Source: Duganella sp. sic0402 | GTDB lineage: Bacteria; Pseudomonadota; Gammaproteobacteria; Burkholderiales; Burkholderiaceae_D | Direction: 5' to 3' | Assembly: GCF_019219065.1 (NCBI RefSeq) | Contig: NZ_JAHUWK010000010.1 | Coordinates: forward strand, 62,001-126,000 | Length of the DNA stretch: 64,000 nt | Shown: in pieces, positions 16,098-23,709 of the stretch | Numbering within the stretch: position 1 is the first letter of the stretch | Layout: every line of letters starts with the position of its first letter | Made by a program: the position numbers and the translations under genes | The notes under the pieces: model-generated | The model's input: the letters and a program-made list of their open reading frames with translations, nothing else | Told to the model about the DNA's origin: nothing | The model's database searches: none

Positions 16098-18110
16098 ATG
16101 ATCCGCTATGCCTTGCCTGTCCTATTGCTTGCCAGCGTCCTGCCCGCCCATGCCCAGGCGCCCGCTGCCGACGTGCCGCTGATCGAGCGCGCCAAGATTT
16201 TCGGTAATCCCAGCAAGACCGCCGCCAAGCTCAGCCCGGACGGCAAATGGCTGTCCTGGATCGCGCCGCGCGACGGCGTGCTGAATGTGTGGGTGGCGCC
16301 GGCCAGCGACCTGTCCAAGGCCAAGCCGCTGACCGACGAGAAGAAGCGTCCGATCCGCAACAGCTTCTGGTCGCCGGATTCCAGCGTGGTGCTGTTCATC
16401 CAGGACAAGGGCGGCGATGAGAATTTCCTGCTCTACGGCGTGAATGTCGAGAGCGGCAAGCAGACCAATTACACGCCGTTTGAGAAAACCCGTGCTTCGG
16501 TGCTGCACATCAGCAGCAAGATCAAGGACCGCATTCTGGTCGGCGTCAACAACCGCGATCCGAAGTGGCACGATGTCTATAGCCTGGAACTGGCCAGCGG
16601 CAAGCTGACGCTGGTCTGGAAGAACGAAGGCTACGGCGGCTTTATTGCCGACGACCAGCTCAAGCTGCGCCTGGCCGAGAAGCCGCGTCCGGATGGCGGC
16701 ACCAGCTATTTCCGCATCACCGACGGCAAGGTCGAAGACACGCCGCTGGTGGAGGTCGGCCTGGATGATTCACAGACCACCAATCCGTGGGGCTTCACGG
16801 TCGACGGCAAGACCCTGTACTGGACCGATGCGCGCAACCGCAACACCGCCGCGCTGATCGCCCAGGATATCGCCAGCGGCAAGACCACCGTGGTGGCCGA
16901 GGATGCGCGCGCCGATATCAGCGGTGCCATCACCGACAAGCGTACCGGCCGCGTGCAGGCCTACAGCGTCGATTATCTGAAGCAGGAATATGTGCCGCTG
17001 AACGCGGACCTGAAAGCTGACCTGGCCTTCCTCAAGCAGCAGAACAAGGGCCAGTTCAATATCGGCTCGCGCACCGAGGCGGATGACAAATGGGTGGTGC
17101 AGTTCGATCCGGTCACCGCGCCGGCCTCGACCTGGCTGTATGACCGCAAGGCCAAGAAACTGACGCAACTGTATGTCAGCCGTCCAGAACTGGAAGGCGC
17201 GCCGCTGGTGGCCATGCATCCGCAGGAGATCAAGGCGCGCGATGGCCTGACACTGGTATCGTATCTGTCTTTGCCGAAGGCGGTCGATCCTTCCGGCAGC
17301 GGCAAGGCCGGCAAGCCGGTGCCGCTGGTGCTATTCGTGCACGGCGGACCATGGGCACGCGACAACTATGGCTATCACAGCTATCACCAGTGGCTGGCCA
17401 ACCGCGGCTACGCGGTGTTGTCGGTGAACTACCGCGGCTCGACCGGCTTCGGCAAGAATTTCATTTCGGCCGCCGACCTGCAATGGGGCCGCAAGATGCA
17501 TGACGATTTGATCGATGCGGTGCAGTGGGCGGTGAAGAACGGCGTCACCACCGAGGACAAGGTGGCCATCATGGGCGGTTCGTACGGCGGCTATGCGACG
17601 CTGGCCGGGCTGACCTTTACGCCGACCAGCTTTGCCTGCGGGGTCGATATCGTCGGTCCATCCAATCTGTTCACGCTGCTGCAAACCATTCCGCCGTACT
17701 GGGAAGCGGGCAAGCAGCAGTTCTACAAGCGCATGGGCGATCCAACCACCGAGGCCGGCCGCGCGCTGCTGAAGGAGCGTTCGCCGCTGAACTATGTGGA
17801 CCAGATCCAGCGGCCGCTGCTGATCGGCCAGGGTGCCAACGATCCGCGCGTCAATGTGAAGGAGTCGGAGCAGATCGTGCAGGCGATGGCGGCCAAGAAT
17901 ATCCCGGTCACCTACGTCGAGTTCCCGGATGAAGGCCACGGCTTCGCGCGCCCGGTCAACAACATCGCATTTGCGGCGGTGACCGAGAACTTCCTGGCCA
18001 AATGCCTGAACGGCCGCGCCGAACCAATCGGCGGCGCAGTCAAAGCCTCCACCGCCCAAGTCAAGCACGGCGCCGAATTCGCCCCCGGCCTGGCTGAAGC
18101 GATCAAGTAA
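16098..18110 (+). CDS. S9 family peptidase (acylaminoacyl/DPP5-like), secreted
   Basis: The 670-residue protein starts at 16098 after GAGGGAAACC and has a signal peptide ending 'PAHAQA'. Residues 35-390 look like a beta-propeller ('SPDGKWLSWIAPRDG'). The hydrolase domain follows, with Ser495 in 'MGGSYGGYA', Asp582 in 'GANDPRVN' and His614 in 'DEGHGFARP'. Residues 'VHGGPWARDNYGYH' form the oxyanion region. The family removes acyl-amino acids or dipeptides from peptide N-termini. It differs clearly from the DPP4-like enzyme at 1645, so the window holds two S9 subfamilies. A hairpin follows. Confidence 0.92.
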   Translation: MIRYALPVLLLASVLPAHAQAPAADVPLIERAKIFGNPSKTAAKLSPDGKWLSWIAPRDGVLNVWVAPASDLSKAKPLTDEKKRPIRNSFWSPDSSVVLFIQDKGGDENFLLYGVNVESGKQTNYTPFEKTRASVLHISSKIKDRILVGVNNRDPKWHDVYSLELASGKLTLVWKNEGYGGFIADDQLKLRLAEKPRPDGGTSYFRITDGKVEDTPLVEVGLDDSQTTNPWGFTVDGKTLYWTDARNRNTAALIAQDIASGKTTVVAEDARADISGAITDKRTGRVQAYSVDYLKQEYVPLNADLKADLAFLKQQNKGQFNIGSRTEADDKWVVQFDPVTAPASTWLYDRKAKKLTQLYVSRPELEGAPLVAMHPQEIKARDGLTLVSYLSLPKAVDPSGSGKAGKPVPLVLFVHGGPWARDNYGYHSYHQWLANRGYAVLSVNYRGSTGFGKNFISAADLQWGRKMHDDLIDAVQWAVKNGVTTEDKVAIMGGSYGGYATLAGLTFTPTSFACGVDIVGPSNLFTLLQTIPPYWEAGKQQFYKRMGDPTTEAGRALLKERSPLNYVDQIQRPLLIGQGANDPRVNVKESEQIVQAMAAKNIPVTYVEFPDEGHGFARPVNNIAFAAVTENFLAKCLNGRAEPIGGAVKASTAQVKHGAEFAPGLAEAIK

Positions 18111-18127
18111 GTACACCACGATTGCGC

Positions 18128-18150
18128 TGCCTCAGTAACAGGCTGAGGCA
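18128..18150 (+). terminator. Hairpin after S9 peptidase gene
   Basis: TGCCTCAG and CTGAGGCA form a perfect 8-bp stem around a 7-base loop, 17 bases after the stop codon. There is no T-run, so it may be an mRNA-protecting or weak terminator hairpin. Confidence 0.45.
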
Positions 18151-18196
18151 CGTTCGATACGCTGGCGGTATCCCCTGCCGCCAGCAATGTACGATA

Positions 18197-18318
18197 ATGC
18201 CGATACAGTCCTTCGCCAGGGACAGCATAGTATACGAATCAACAAGCGTTACAGAATCTGCTTTGTCTGGAGAGCCGCCGGCCCCGCAGATGTTGAAGTG
18301 GTCGACTATCACAGCTAG
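18197..18318 (+). pseudogene. higB: higB toxin remnant with large internal deletion
   Basis: An ATG at 18197 opens 'MPIQSFA', the typical HigB N-terminus. A different frame then continues 'GQHSIRINKRYRICFVW' and ends 'ADVEVVDYHS' at a TAG (18316-18318), the conserved HigB C-terminus. About 50 codons between the two ends are missing and the frame is broken at about 18215-18220, near CGCC. Spacing to higA (12 bases) is that of an intact higBA operon. The toxin is almost certainly inactive. This reading comes from translating both frames by eye. Confidence 0.75.
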
Positions 18319-18330
18319 AAGGAGATCGTC

Positions 18331-18624
18331 ATGCCTGAAGATAAAATGCGCCCTATTCATCCCGGCGAGATCCTGCGCGAGGATTTTCTTGTGCCGTTGA
18401 AGATGACACCGGTGGTGTTTGCCGGCATGCTGGATCTGTCGGAGGCGGTCATCACTGAGATTGTCAACGAGCGGCGTGCGGTTTGCGCCGACGTCGCCGC
18501 GCGCATCGTGCGGCGCTTTGGCGGCGACGTTGCTTTCTGGCTCAGCTTGCAGCTGTGCTATGACGAAAAGGTTGCACTCACGTCTGGGCAGCACGGGCCA
18601 GCGAGGCGCGCAGTGTCATCGTGA
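18331..18624 (+). CDS. higA: HigA family antitoxin, orphaned
   Basis: The 97-residue protein carries 'MRPIHPGEILREDFLVPLKM', the hallmark of HigA, followed by an XRE-type helix-turn-helix and 'VAFWLSLQLCYDEKVA'. AAGGAG lies 6 bases before the ATG. Typical HigA proteins continue with a charged tail after this point. Here the last 15 or so residues are atypical and are read from the 3' end of the convergent lacI gene (47-base overlap), so the tail has been replaced. With the toxin gene deleted it may persist as a DNA-binding autoregulator or be decaying. Confidence 0.85.
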   Translation: MPEDKMRPIHPGEILREDFLVPLKMTPVVFAGMLDLSEAVITEIVNERRAVCADVAARIVRRFGGDVAFWLSLQLCYDEKVALTSGQHGPARRAVSS

Positions 18625-19591
18625 CCGGGTAGTTGCGGGTCACCGGACGCTGCAGGTCGTAGCAGCGGTTCAGCAGGTCGCTGACGCCGTTCTGGGTCAT
18701 TTCGCGCCACGGCATGTGGACGGTGCTCAGGCGCGGCGCGGCGAACTCGGCGGTCGGCGTGTCGTCATAGCCGATCACTGAAATCTCATGCGGCACGCGG
18801 ATGCCCGCCTCCTGGAAGTAGGACAGCGCACCGGCCGCCATCTCGTCGTTGGCGCAGAACATGGCGCTGCAGCGGCGCCCCGATTCCACCAGCTCTTTCG
18901 CGGCCGACCAGCCGCCGGCCGGCGAGAAGTCTTTTTCCACCGCCCACAGCTGCGCGATGTCGACCCCGGCCGCCGCCAGCTCCTGCTTGAACGCCGCCAC
19001 CCGCTGCACATTGTCCGGCAGGCTGGCAGGGCCAGCCACCAGCGCGATGTCGCGGTGGCCGTGGTCGAGCAGCGTGCGCGCGGCCAGCTTGCCGCCCAGC
19101 TGGTGATCGACCGTGAAGCATTGCCCGGCGATGCTGGCGAAGCTGTGATTCAGCACCACCACCGGCTTGGGGCGCGGCCCCAGCACCGCCATATCGTCTT
19201 CCTGCAGTACATTGGTCATCAGGATCAAGCCGTCGCAGCCGCGCTCGACCAGGAAGCCCAGCCCTTCCAGCGCCTGCTGGCGCGCGCCGCCCAGGCCGGC
19301 GCCGAAGGCCACCACCATGTGCAAGCCGGCCGCGCGCAGCTCGGTGTCGATGATTTGCAGGATGGGCGTGTAGAAGGTGCCGCTCAGCACAGGGATATAA
19401 ACGCCGATCATCTTGCTGTTGCCGGACAATAGGGTGCGCGCCGCGTGCGATGGCCGGAAGCCCAGCTCGTCAATGGCCGCCCGCACCTTGGCCAGCGTGG
19501 CCGGCGAGACCGATCCCTTGCCGCTGACCACCCGCGATGCAGTGCCCAGCCCTACGCCCGCAAGGCGGGCCACGTCTTTAATGGTCGCCAC
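18578..19591 (-). CDS. LacI family transcriptional regulator
   Basis: The 337-residue protein begins with the LacI helix-turn-helix and hinge: 'ATIKDVARLAGVGLGTASRV' and 'HAARTLLSGNSKMIGVYIP'. A periplasmic-binding-protein-like effector domain follows. It overlaps the upstream deacetylase gene by 14 bases and is co-transcribed with it. Two LacI-type operators lie in the promoter region shared with the divergent TonB receptor gene. It is therefore very likely the local repressor, released by a sugar imported by the receptor. The inducer is not known. Confidence 0.92.
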   Translation of the reverse strand: MATIKDVARLAGVGLGTASRVVSGKGSVSPATLAKVRAAIDELGFRPSHAARTLLSGNSKMIGVYIPVLSGTFYTPILQIIDTELRAAGLHMVVAFGAGLGGARQQALEGLGFLVERGCDGLILMTNVLQEDDMAVLGPRPKPVVVLNHSFASIAGQCFTVDHQLGGKLAARTLLDHGHRDIALVAGPASLPDNVQRVAAFKQELAAAGVDIAQLWAVEKDFSPAGGWSAAKELVESGRRCSAMFCANDEMAAGALSYFQEAGIRVPHEISVIGYDDTPTAEFAAPRLSTVHMPWREMTQNGVSDLLNRCYDLQRPVTRNYPVTMTLRASLARAAQT

Positions 19592-20396
19592 GGTTGTGTG
19601 TCTTCACGTATGTCATGATGTTCAAAAAAGTATCGGTCCACACCAGCTGCCGGTTGGCGGCCAGGTATTGCAGCAATTCCTCATGCGCGGCGGCGCTGGT
19701 GCGCAGGTAATCGCCACCGACGCCGTGGAAAGTCAGATTCAGCATGCTGCCCTGCTGCTGCGCCTGCTTTACCAGCGCGATCAGCTGCGCCCCGCTCAGC
19801 CCTTCCGGAGCATACACGCCTACCGCGTGCGGATTCAATCCTTGCATGGACGGCGTCACCGCCGCCCCCGCCACCTTGATGGCGGCAAAGGCCGGCGCGA
19901 TCGCCGCCAGGTAGTCCACGCCGGCCGCCAGCGTATCGCCGCACGGCACGGTGTAAGTGCGCTGACGCCGGCCGTCGATAGCGTACAGCATGCTGTTGGC
20001 CAGCGTCACCTGGTCGCGCATCTGCGCCACGCTGGTGCTGTCCAGGTCGCGATGCGGCTGTACCCATTCATGCCCCGGCGCCTGGCGCGAGCATTGGTGG
20101 AACAGGCTGTGGTTGCCCAGCTCGTGGCCGTGGGCGGCGGCCGCGCGCCACTCGGCCAGGCGCTGCTCCACCGCCGGATTCGATAATTGCAGGTAGAAAC
20201 TGCCTTTCAGGCCGTGCCGGTCCAGCGCCGGCAGTGCCACGTCCAGCTGCGAATCAAGCGCATCGTCATAGGCCAGACTAACCGCCGCCTGCTGTCCCTG
20301 CGGCCATTGGAAACGTAATCCATTTTCCGCCGCAATTCCGGCTGGCGCGGCGGCCAGAATGGCCGGCGCCAGCGTTGCGCATATCCATTTTCTCAT
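19578..20396 (-). CDS. Polysaccharide deacetylase family protein, exported
   Basis: The 272-residue protein starts 'MRKWICATLAPAILAAAP', a signal peptide. It shows NodB-type motifs: 'VSLAYDDALDSQLD' with the metal-binding Asp pair, 'GLKGSFYL', and 'HGHELGNHSLFH' with the two His ligands. The family removes acetyl groups from sugar polymers in a metal-dependent way. The ATG at 20396 gives a proper signal peptide; the upstream in-frame start at 20432 runs through an operator. Co-transcription with lacI and divergence from the TonB receptor suggest it trims acetylated glycans before uptake. Confidence 0.85.
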   Translation of the reverse strand: MRKWICATLAPAILAAAPAGIAAENGLRFQWPQGQQAAVSLAYDDALDSQLDVALPALDRHGLKGSFYLQLSNPAVEQRLAEWRAAAAHGHELGNHSLFHQCSRQAPGHEWVQPHRDLDSTSVAQMRDQVTLANSMLYAIDGRRQRTYTVPCGDTLAAGVDYLAAIAPAFAAIKVAGAAVTPSMQGLNPHAVGVYAPEGLSGAQLIALVKQAQQQGSMLNLTFHGVGGDYLRTSAAAHEELLQYLAANRQLVWTDTFLNIMTYVKTHNRGDH

Positions 20397-20411
20397 CAAA
20401 AGTGTCTCTTT

Positions 20412-20427
20412 TTGGAAACGATCCCAA
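20412..20427. promoter_or_regulatory. LacI-type operator O1
   Basis: TTGGAAACGATCCCAA is an inverted repeat with the central CG usual for LacI-family sites. It lies 16 bases before the deacetylase ATG, where binding would block the deacetylase-lacI transcript, giving autoregulation. Confidence 0.7.
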
Positions 20428-20493
20428 AGCATGTTGCACCGCTTGTTTACCTATGTCAATCAAAACCGGTGCACAATTTTATGGCATGCCAAA

Positions 20494-20523
20494 TTGACTT
20501 TGAATTTCGATCAGTGCTATATT
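20494..20523 (+). promoter_or_regulatory. Promoter of TonB receptor gene
   Basis: TTGACT (20494-20499) and TATATT (20518-20523) are spaced by 18 bases, and TGC precedes the -10 box. Transcription should start near 20530, just before operator O2. Confidence 0.7.
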
Positions 20524-20534
20524 TGCCATGTTGA

Positions 20535-20550
20535 TTGGAAACCTTTCCAA
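20535..20550. promoter_or_regulatory. LacI-type operator O2
   Basis: TTGGAAA and TTTCCAA are perfect 7-base inverted arms around CC. The site begins about 5 bases after the expected transcription start of the TonB receptor gene, a classic repressor position. Confidence 0.78.
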
Positions 20551-20615
20551 GAATGTAGCGAGAGATGGCAAGGCGTAGTGGCAGCAGGCTATTTATAAAA
20601 ACCACAGGAGATAAC

Positions 20616-23594
20616 ATGCATTATCCAAAGACACGACAAAAATTGATGAGTCTGGCCGTGGCCGGCGCCTGCGCGGCGGCGGCCATGCCGGTGCTGGCGC
20701 AAGACACGGCCGCGCCAGCGCAGGCCAGGGCTGGCGAAGACACCCCGGTGCAAAGCGTGGTCGTCACCGGTCTGCGCGCTTCGCTGTTCTCGTCGATGAA
20801 CCTGAAGCGCAATTCGGACGGTATCGTTGACGGCATCGTCGCCGAAGACATCGGCAAATTCCCCGACACCAACCTGGCCGAGTCGCTGCAGCGCATCTCC
20901 GGCGTGTCGATCGACCGCTCGATCGGCGAAGGCTCGAAGATCACCGTGCGCGGCGTCGGTCCCGACTTCAATATGGTGCTGCTGAACGGCCGCCAGATGC
21001 CGACCTCCAATCTGGGCGACCTGAACGGCCGCGCCTTCGACTTCGCCAACCTGGCCTCGGAAGCGATCTCGCAGCTGCAGGTGTACAAGACCAGCCGTGC
21101 GGAAACCGCCACCGGCGGCATCGGCGCCACCGTCAACGTCATGACTGCGCGTCCGTTCGACCGTCCGGGCCTGCACGCCAGCGTCGGCGTCAAGGGTGTG
21201 TACGACACTTCCAACGACAACCTGCCGGGCGACGTCAAGGCCAGCAATTCGACCACACCGGAAGTCTCTGGCCTGTACAGCAACACCTTCGCCAACAACA
21301 CCTTTGGCGTGGCGCTGACCGGCAGCTATCAGGAACGTAACCTGGGCTACAACACCGCCGCCGTATCGAATGGCTGGAAAGGTCCTTACCTGGGTTCCAG
21401 CACCGCCGGCCCGCTGCCGCAGCCAGGCACGCCAGGCTCGGAGCGCATCACCAACCGTCCCGGCCCGAACGACCTGTACTCGCTGCCGCAAAACCTGAAT
21501 TACAACTTTAACGGCGTCAAGCGCCAGCGCACCAACGCCCAGCTGACCTTGCAGTACAAGCCGGTCGAAACGCTGACCACCACGCTCGACTACACCTATT
21601 CGGAAAACAAGATCCAGACCAAGCGCAATGACATCTCGGCCTGGTTTAACTTCGGCGACTCGACCAGCTCGTGGACCGGCGGCTCGCCATCCAGCCCGCT
21701 GAGCTATACCGAGCTGCTGCCGGCCGGCACCAGCGACATCGCCATGGGCGGCGCCAACTTCGCCACCAAGACGCAGAACAAATCGCTAGGCTTCAACGCC
21801 GTGTGGAAACCGTCGAGCACGCTGCGCTTCGAGCTGGACACCCACCATTCCAGCGCCACCTCGGGCGCCGACAGCCCGTTCGGTTCCAGCAACACGCTGG
21901 CCACCGCCAGCTTCAGCCGCGGCAACACCACGGTCGACTTCAGCAAGGACTTCCCGGTACTGAGCATCCAGGGCGCCGACTTTGTCACCCCGTCCAAACG
22001 CCAGCAGGTTACCGGTTCGGTATTCACCAACCAGTATATGCGCGGCGAAGTCGAGCAGCACCAGCTGAAAGGCGCGTGGAAAGTGCTGGACGCTTCCGAG
22101 CTGAAATTCGGCGTCAACTACGCCAAGGTAGACAACCGCTCGGCCTTCTCCAACAACCAGCGCGACACCTGGGGCGGCGCCACCAGCCCGTCCGACTATC
22201 CAAGCAGCGTGTGGCACCAGCAGAGCCTGCGCCAGTATTTCGACAAGATCGACGGCAGCGGCAACCCGGCGCTGTTCAACCAGTTCTACACCTTCAACTT
22301 TGACGAGGTGCGCAAGCTGGCGGCGACCGCGTCCGGCCTGCCGGCCATGTATCTGCCGAAGACCAGCTTCGACAACGACGCCCGCACCGGCGAGAAGTCC
22401 AAGGCCGCCTTCGTGCAATTCAATACCGACTGGGATACCGCGCTGCCGATCCGCACCGCCATCGGCGTGCGCTACGAGAAGACCGACGTGGTGTCGACCG
22501 CGCTGGTGCAGTCCGCCACCGGCATCGACTGGGGTTCGCAGAACGAGCTGCCGATTATCTTCGGCAGCCCGACCTTCACCACGCTGGCCGGCTCCTACCA
22601 CCACCTGCTGCCCAGCTTCGACTCGGACATCGAGCTGACGCCGAACCAGAAGGTGCGCTTCAGCCTGGGCGAAACCATCGGCCGGCCGCGCTATGACCAG
22701 ATCCAGGGCGGCCAGACGCTGGACCGCCTGGTGCGGGTCGACGGCGGCACCGGTTCGCAGGGCAATCCGGCGCTGAAACCGGTCAAGTCGAAGAATCTGG
22801 ACCTGTCCTATGAGTGGTACTACGGCCAGCAGAACTTCTTCTCGATCGGCTACTTCCGCAAGAACCTGGAGAACTACGCCGGCCAGACGCAGATCGACGC
22901 CACCCCGTTCAATCTGCACACGCCGGTCGGCGGCGCGTTCTGGAACGAGGCGCTCAGCAGCGGCTGCGCCAAGGCCAACACCACCTGCATCCGCAACTTC
23001 ATCCTGCGCAAGTACAACGGCAGCAATGGCGTGACCATGACCGGCAGCGACAACAACGGCGACGCCACCGGTTCCATCGTCGGCCAGCCAGGCGATCCGG
23101 TCGCGCATTTCCGCATCAACTCGTATTCCAACCAGAAAAAGGCCAGCCTGGATGGCGTCGAGCTGAATGTGCAGCATATGTTCGGCAACAGCGGCTTCGG
23201 CGTGTCGAGCAACTACACCTACGTCAACTCGGGACTGGGCTACGACAACAACAAGACCGGCGAGCAGTTCGCGCTGGTCGGCATGTCGAACTCGGCCAAC
23301 GTGGTCGGCATCTACGAGGACAAGCAGTTCAATGCGCGGCTGGCCTACAACTGGCGCGGCAAGTTCCTGTCGTCGACCTTCGACGGTTCCGGACCGAATC
23401 CGCAGTATGTGGAAGCCTATGGCCAGGTGGACATCAGCCTGGGCTACCAGTACAACGAGCGCCTGAGCTTCCAGCTGGAGGGCATCAACGTCACCAACGA
23501 GATCCAGCGGGTCCACAGCCGCACCAAGAATCAGCTGGAATCGGTGACCCAGGCTGGCCCGCGTTACATGATAGGCGCGCGCTACAAGTTCTAA
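20616..23594 (+). CDS. TonB-dependent receptor, glycan-type
   Basis: The 992-residue outer-membrane protein has a signal peptide ending 'PVLAQD'. The TonB-box region and plug read 'SVVVTGLRASLFSSMNLKRN', 'IVAEDIGKFPDTNLAESLQR' and 'GVGPDFNMVLLNGRQMPTS'. These are marks of the Xanthomonas/Caulobacter subfamily used for carbohydrates. The 22-strand barrel ends in a C-terminal Phe ('IGARYKF'). I place the start at 20616, after CAGGAG; the longer frame begins upstream at 20565. It imports an oligosaccharide using TonB energy. The LacI sites, deacetylase and halogenase/SapC/cupin train support this. Confidence 0.92.
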   Translation: MHYPKTRQKLMSLAVAGACAAAAMPVLAQDTAAPAQARAGEDTPVQSVVVTGLRASLFSSMNLKRNSDGIVDGIVAEDIGKFPDTNLAESLQRISGVSIDRSIGEGSKITVRGVGPDFNMVLLNGRQMPTSNLGDLNGRAFDFANLASEAISQLQVYKTSRAETATGGIGATVNVMTARPFDRPGLHASVGVKGVYDTSNDNLPGDVKASNSTTPEVSGLYSNTFANNTFGVALTGSYQERNLGYNTAAVSNGWKGPYLGSSTAGPLPQPGTPGSERITNRPGPNDLYSLPQNLNYNFNGVKRQRTNAQLTLQYKPVETLTTTLDYTYSENKIQTKRNDISAWFNFGDSTSSWTGGSPSSPLSYTELLPAGTSDIAMGGANFATKTQNKSLGFNAVWKPSSTLRFELDTHHSSATSGADSPFGSSNTLATASFSRGNTTVDFSKDFPVLSIQGADFVTPSKRQQVTGSVFTNQYMRGEVEQHQLKGAWKVLDASELKFGVNYAKVDNRSAFSNNQRDTWGGATSPSDYPSSVWHQQSLRQYFDKIDGSGNPALFNQFYTFNFDEVRKLAATASGLPAMYLPKTSFDNDARTGEKSKAAFVQFNTDWDTALPIRTAIGVRYEKTDVVSTALVQSATGIDWGSQNELPIIFGSPTFTTLAGSYHHLLPSFDSDIELTPNQKVRFSLGETIGRPRYDQIQGGQTLDRLVRVDGGTGSQGNPALKPVKSKNLDLSYEWYYGQQNFFSIGYFRKNLENYAGQTQIDATPFNLHTPVGGAFWNEALSSGCAKANTTCIRNFILRKYNGSNGVTMTGSDNNGDATGSIVGQPGDPVAHFRINSYSNQKKASLDGVELNVQHMFGNSGFGVSSNYTYVNSGLGYDNNKTGEQFALVGMSNSANVVGIYEDKQFNARLAYNWRGKFLSSTFDGSGPNPQYVEAYGQVDISLGYQYNERLSFQLEGINVTNEIQRVHSRTKNQLESVTQAGPRYMIGARYKF

Positions 23595-23626
23595 GCGGCG
23601 TGTAGCAATACCGCCACAACCCAAGG

Positions 23627-23652
23627 AAAGCCGCTGTTGATCAGCGGCTTTT
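23627..23652 (+). terminator. Intrinsic terminator after TonB receptor
   Basis: AAAGCCGCTG pairs with CAGCGGCTTT around TTGAT and is followed by TTTTCG. Partial read-through or the promoter at 23666 must supply the halogenase-like operon. Confidence 0.8.
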
Positions 23653-23665
23653 CGTACTTTCTGGG

Positions 23666-23695
23666 TTAAACTTTCTGCAACTCATTACGTAATAT
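23666..23695 (+). promoter_or_regulatory. Probable promoter of halogenase-SapC-cupin operon
   Basis: TTAAAC (23666-23671) and TAATAT (23690-23695) are 18 bases apart. A 10-base palindrome ATTACGTAAT (23684-23693) overlaps the -10 box and may be a regulatory site. Confidence 0.45.
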
Positions 23696-23709
23696 AAAAA
23701 GAGGAGACT

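Noticed and set aside
21786..23624. 612-codon minus-strand frame opposite the TonB receptor
   Set aside because: Antisense shadow of a high-GC gene; the plus strand has full plug and barrel motifs.
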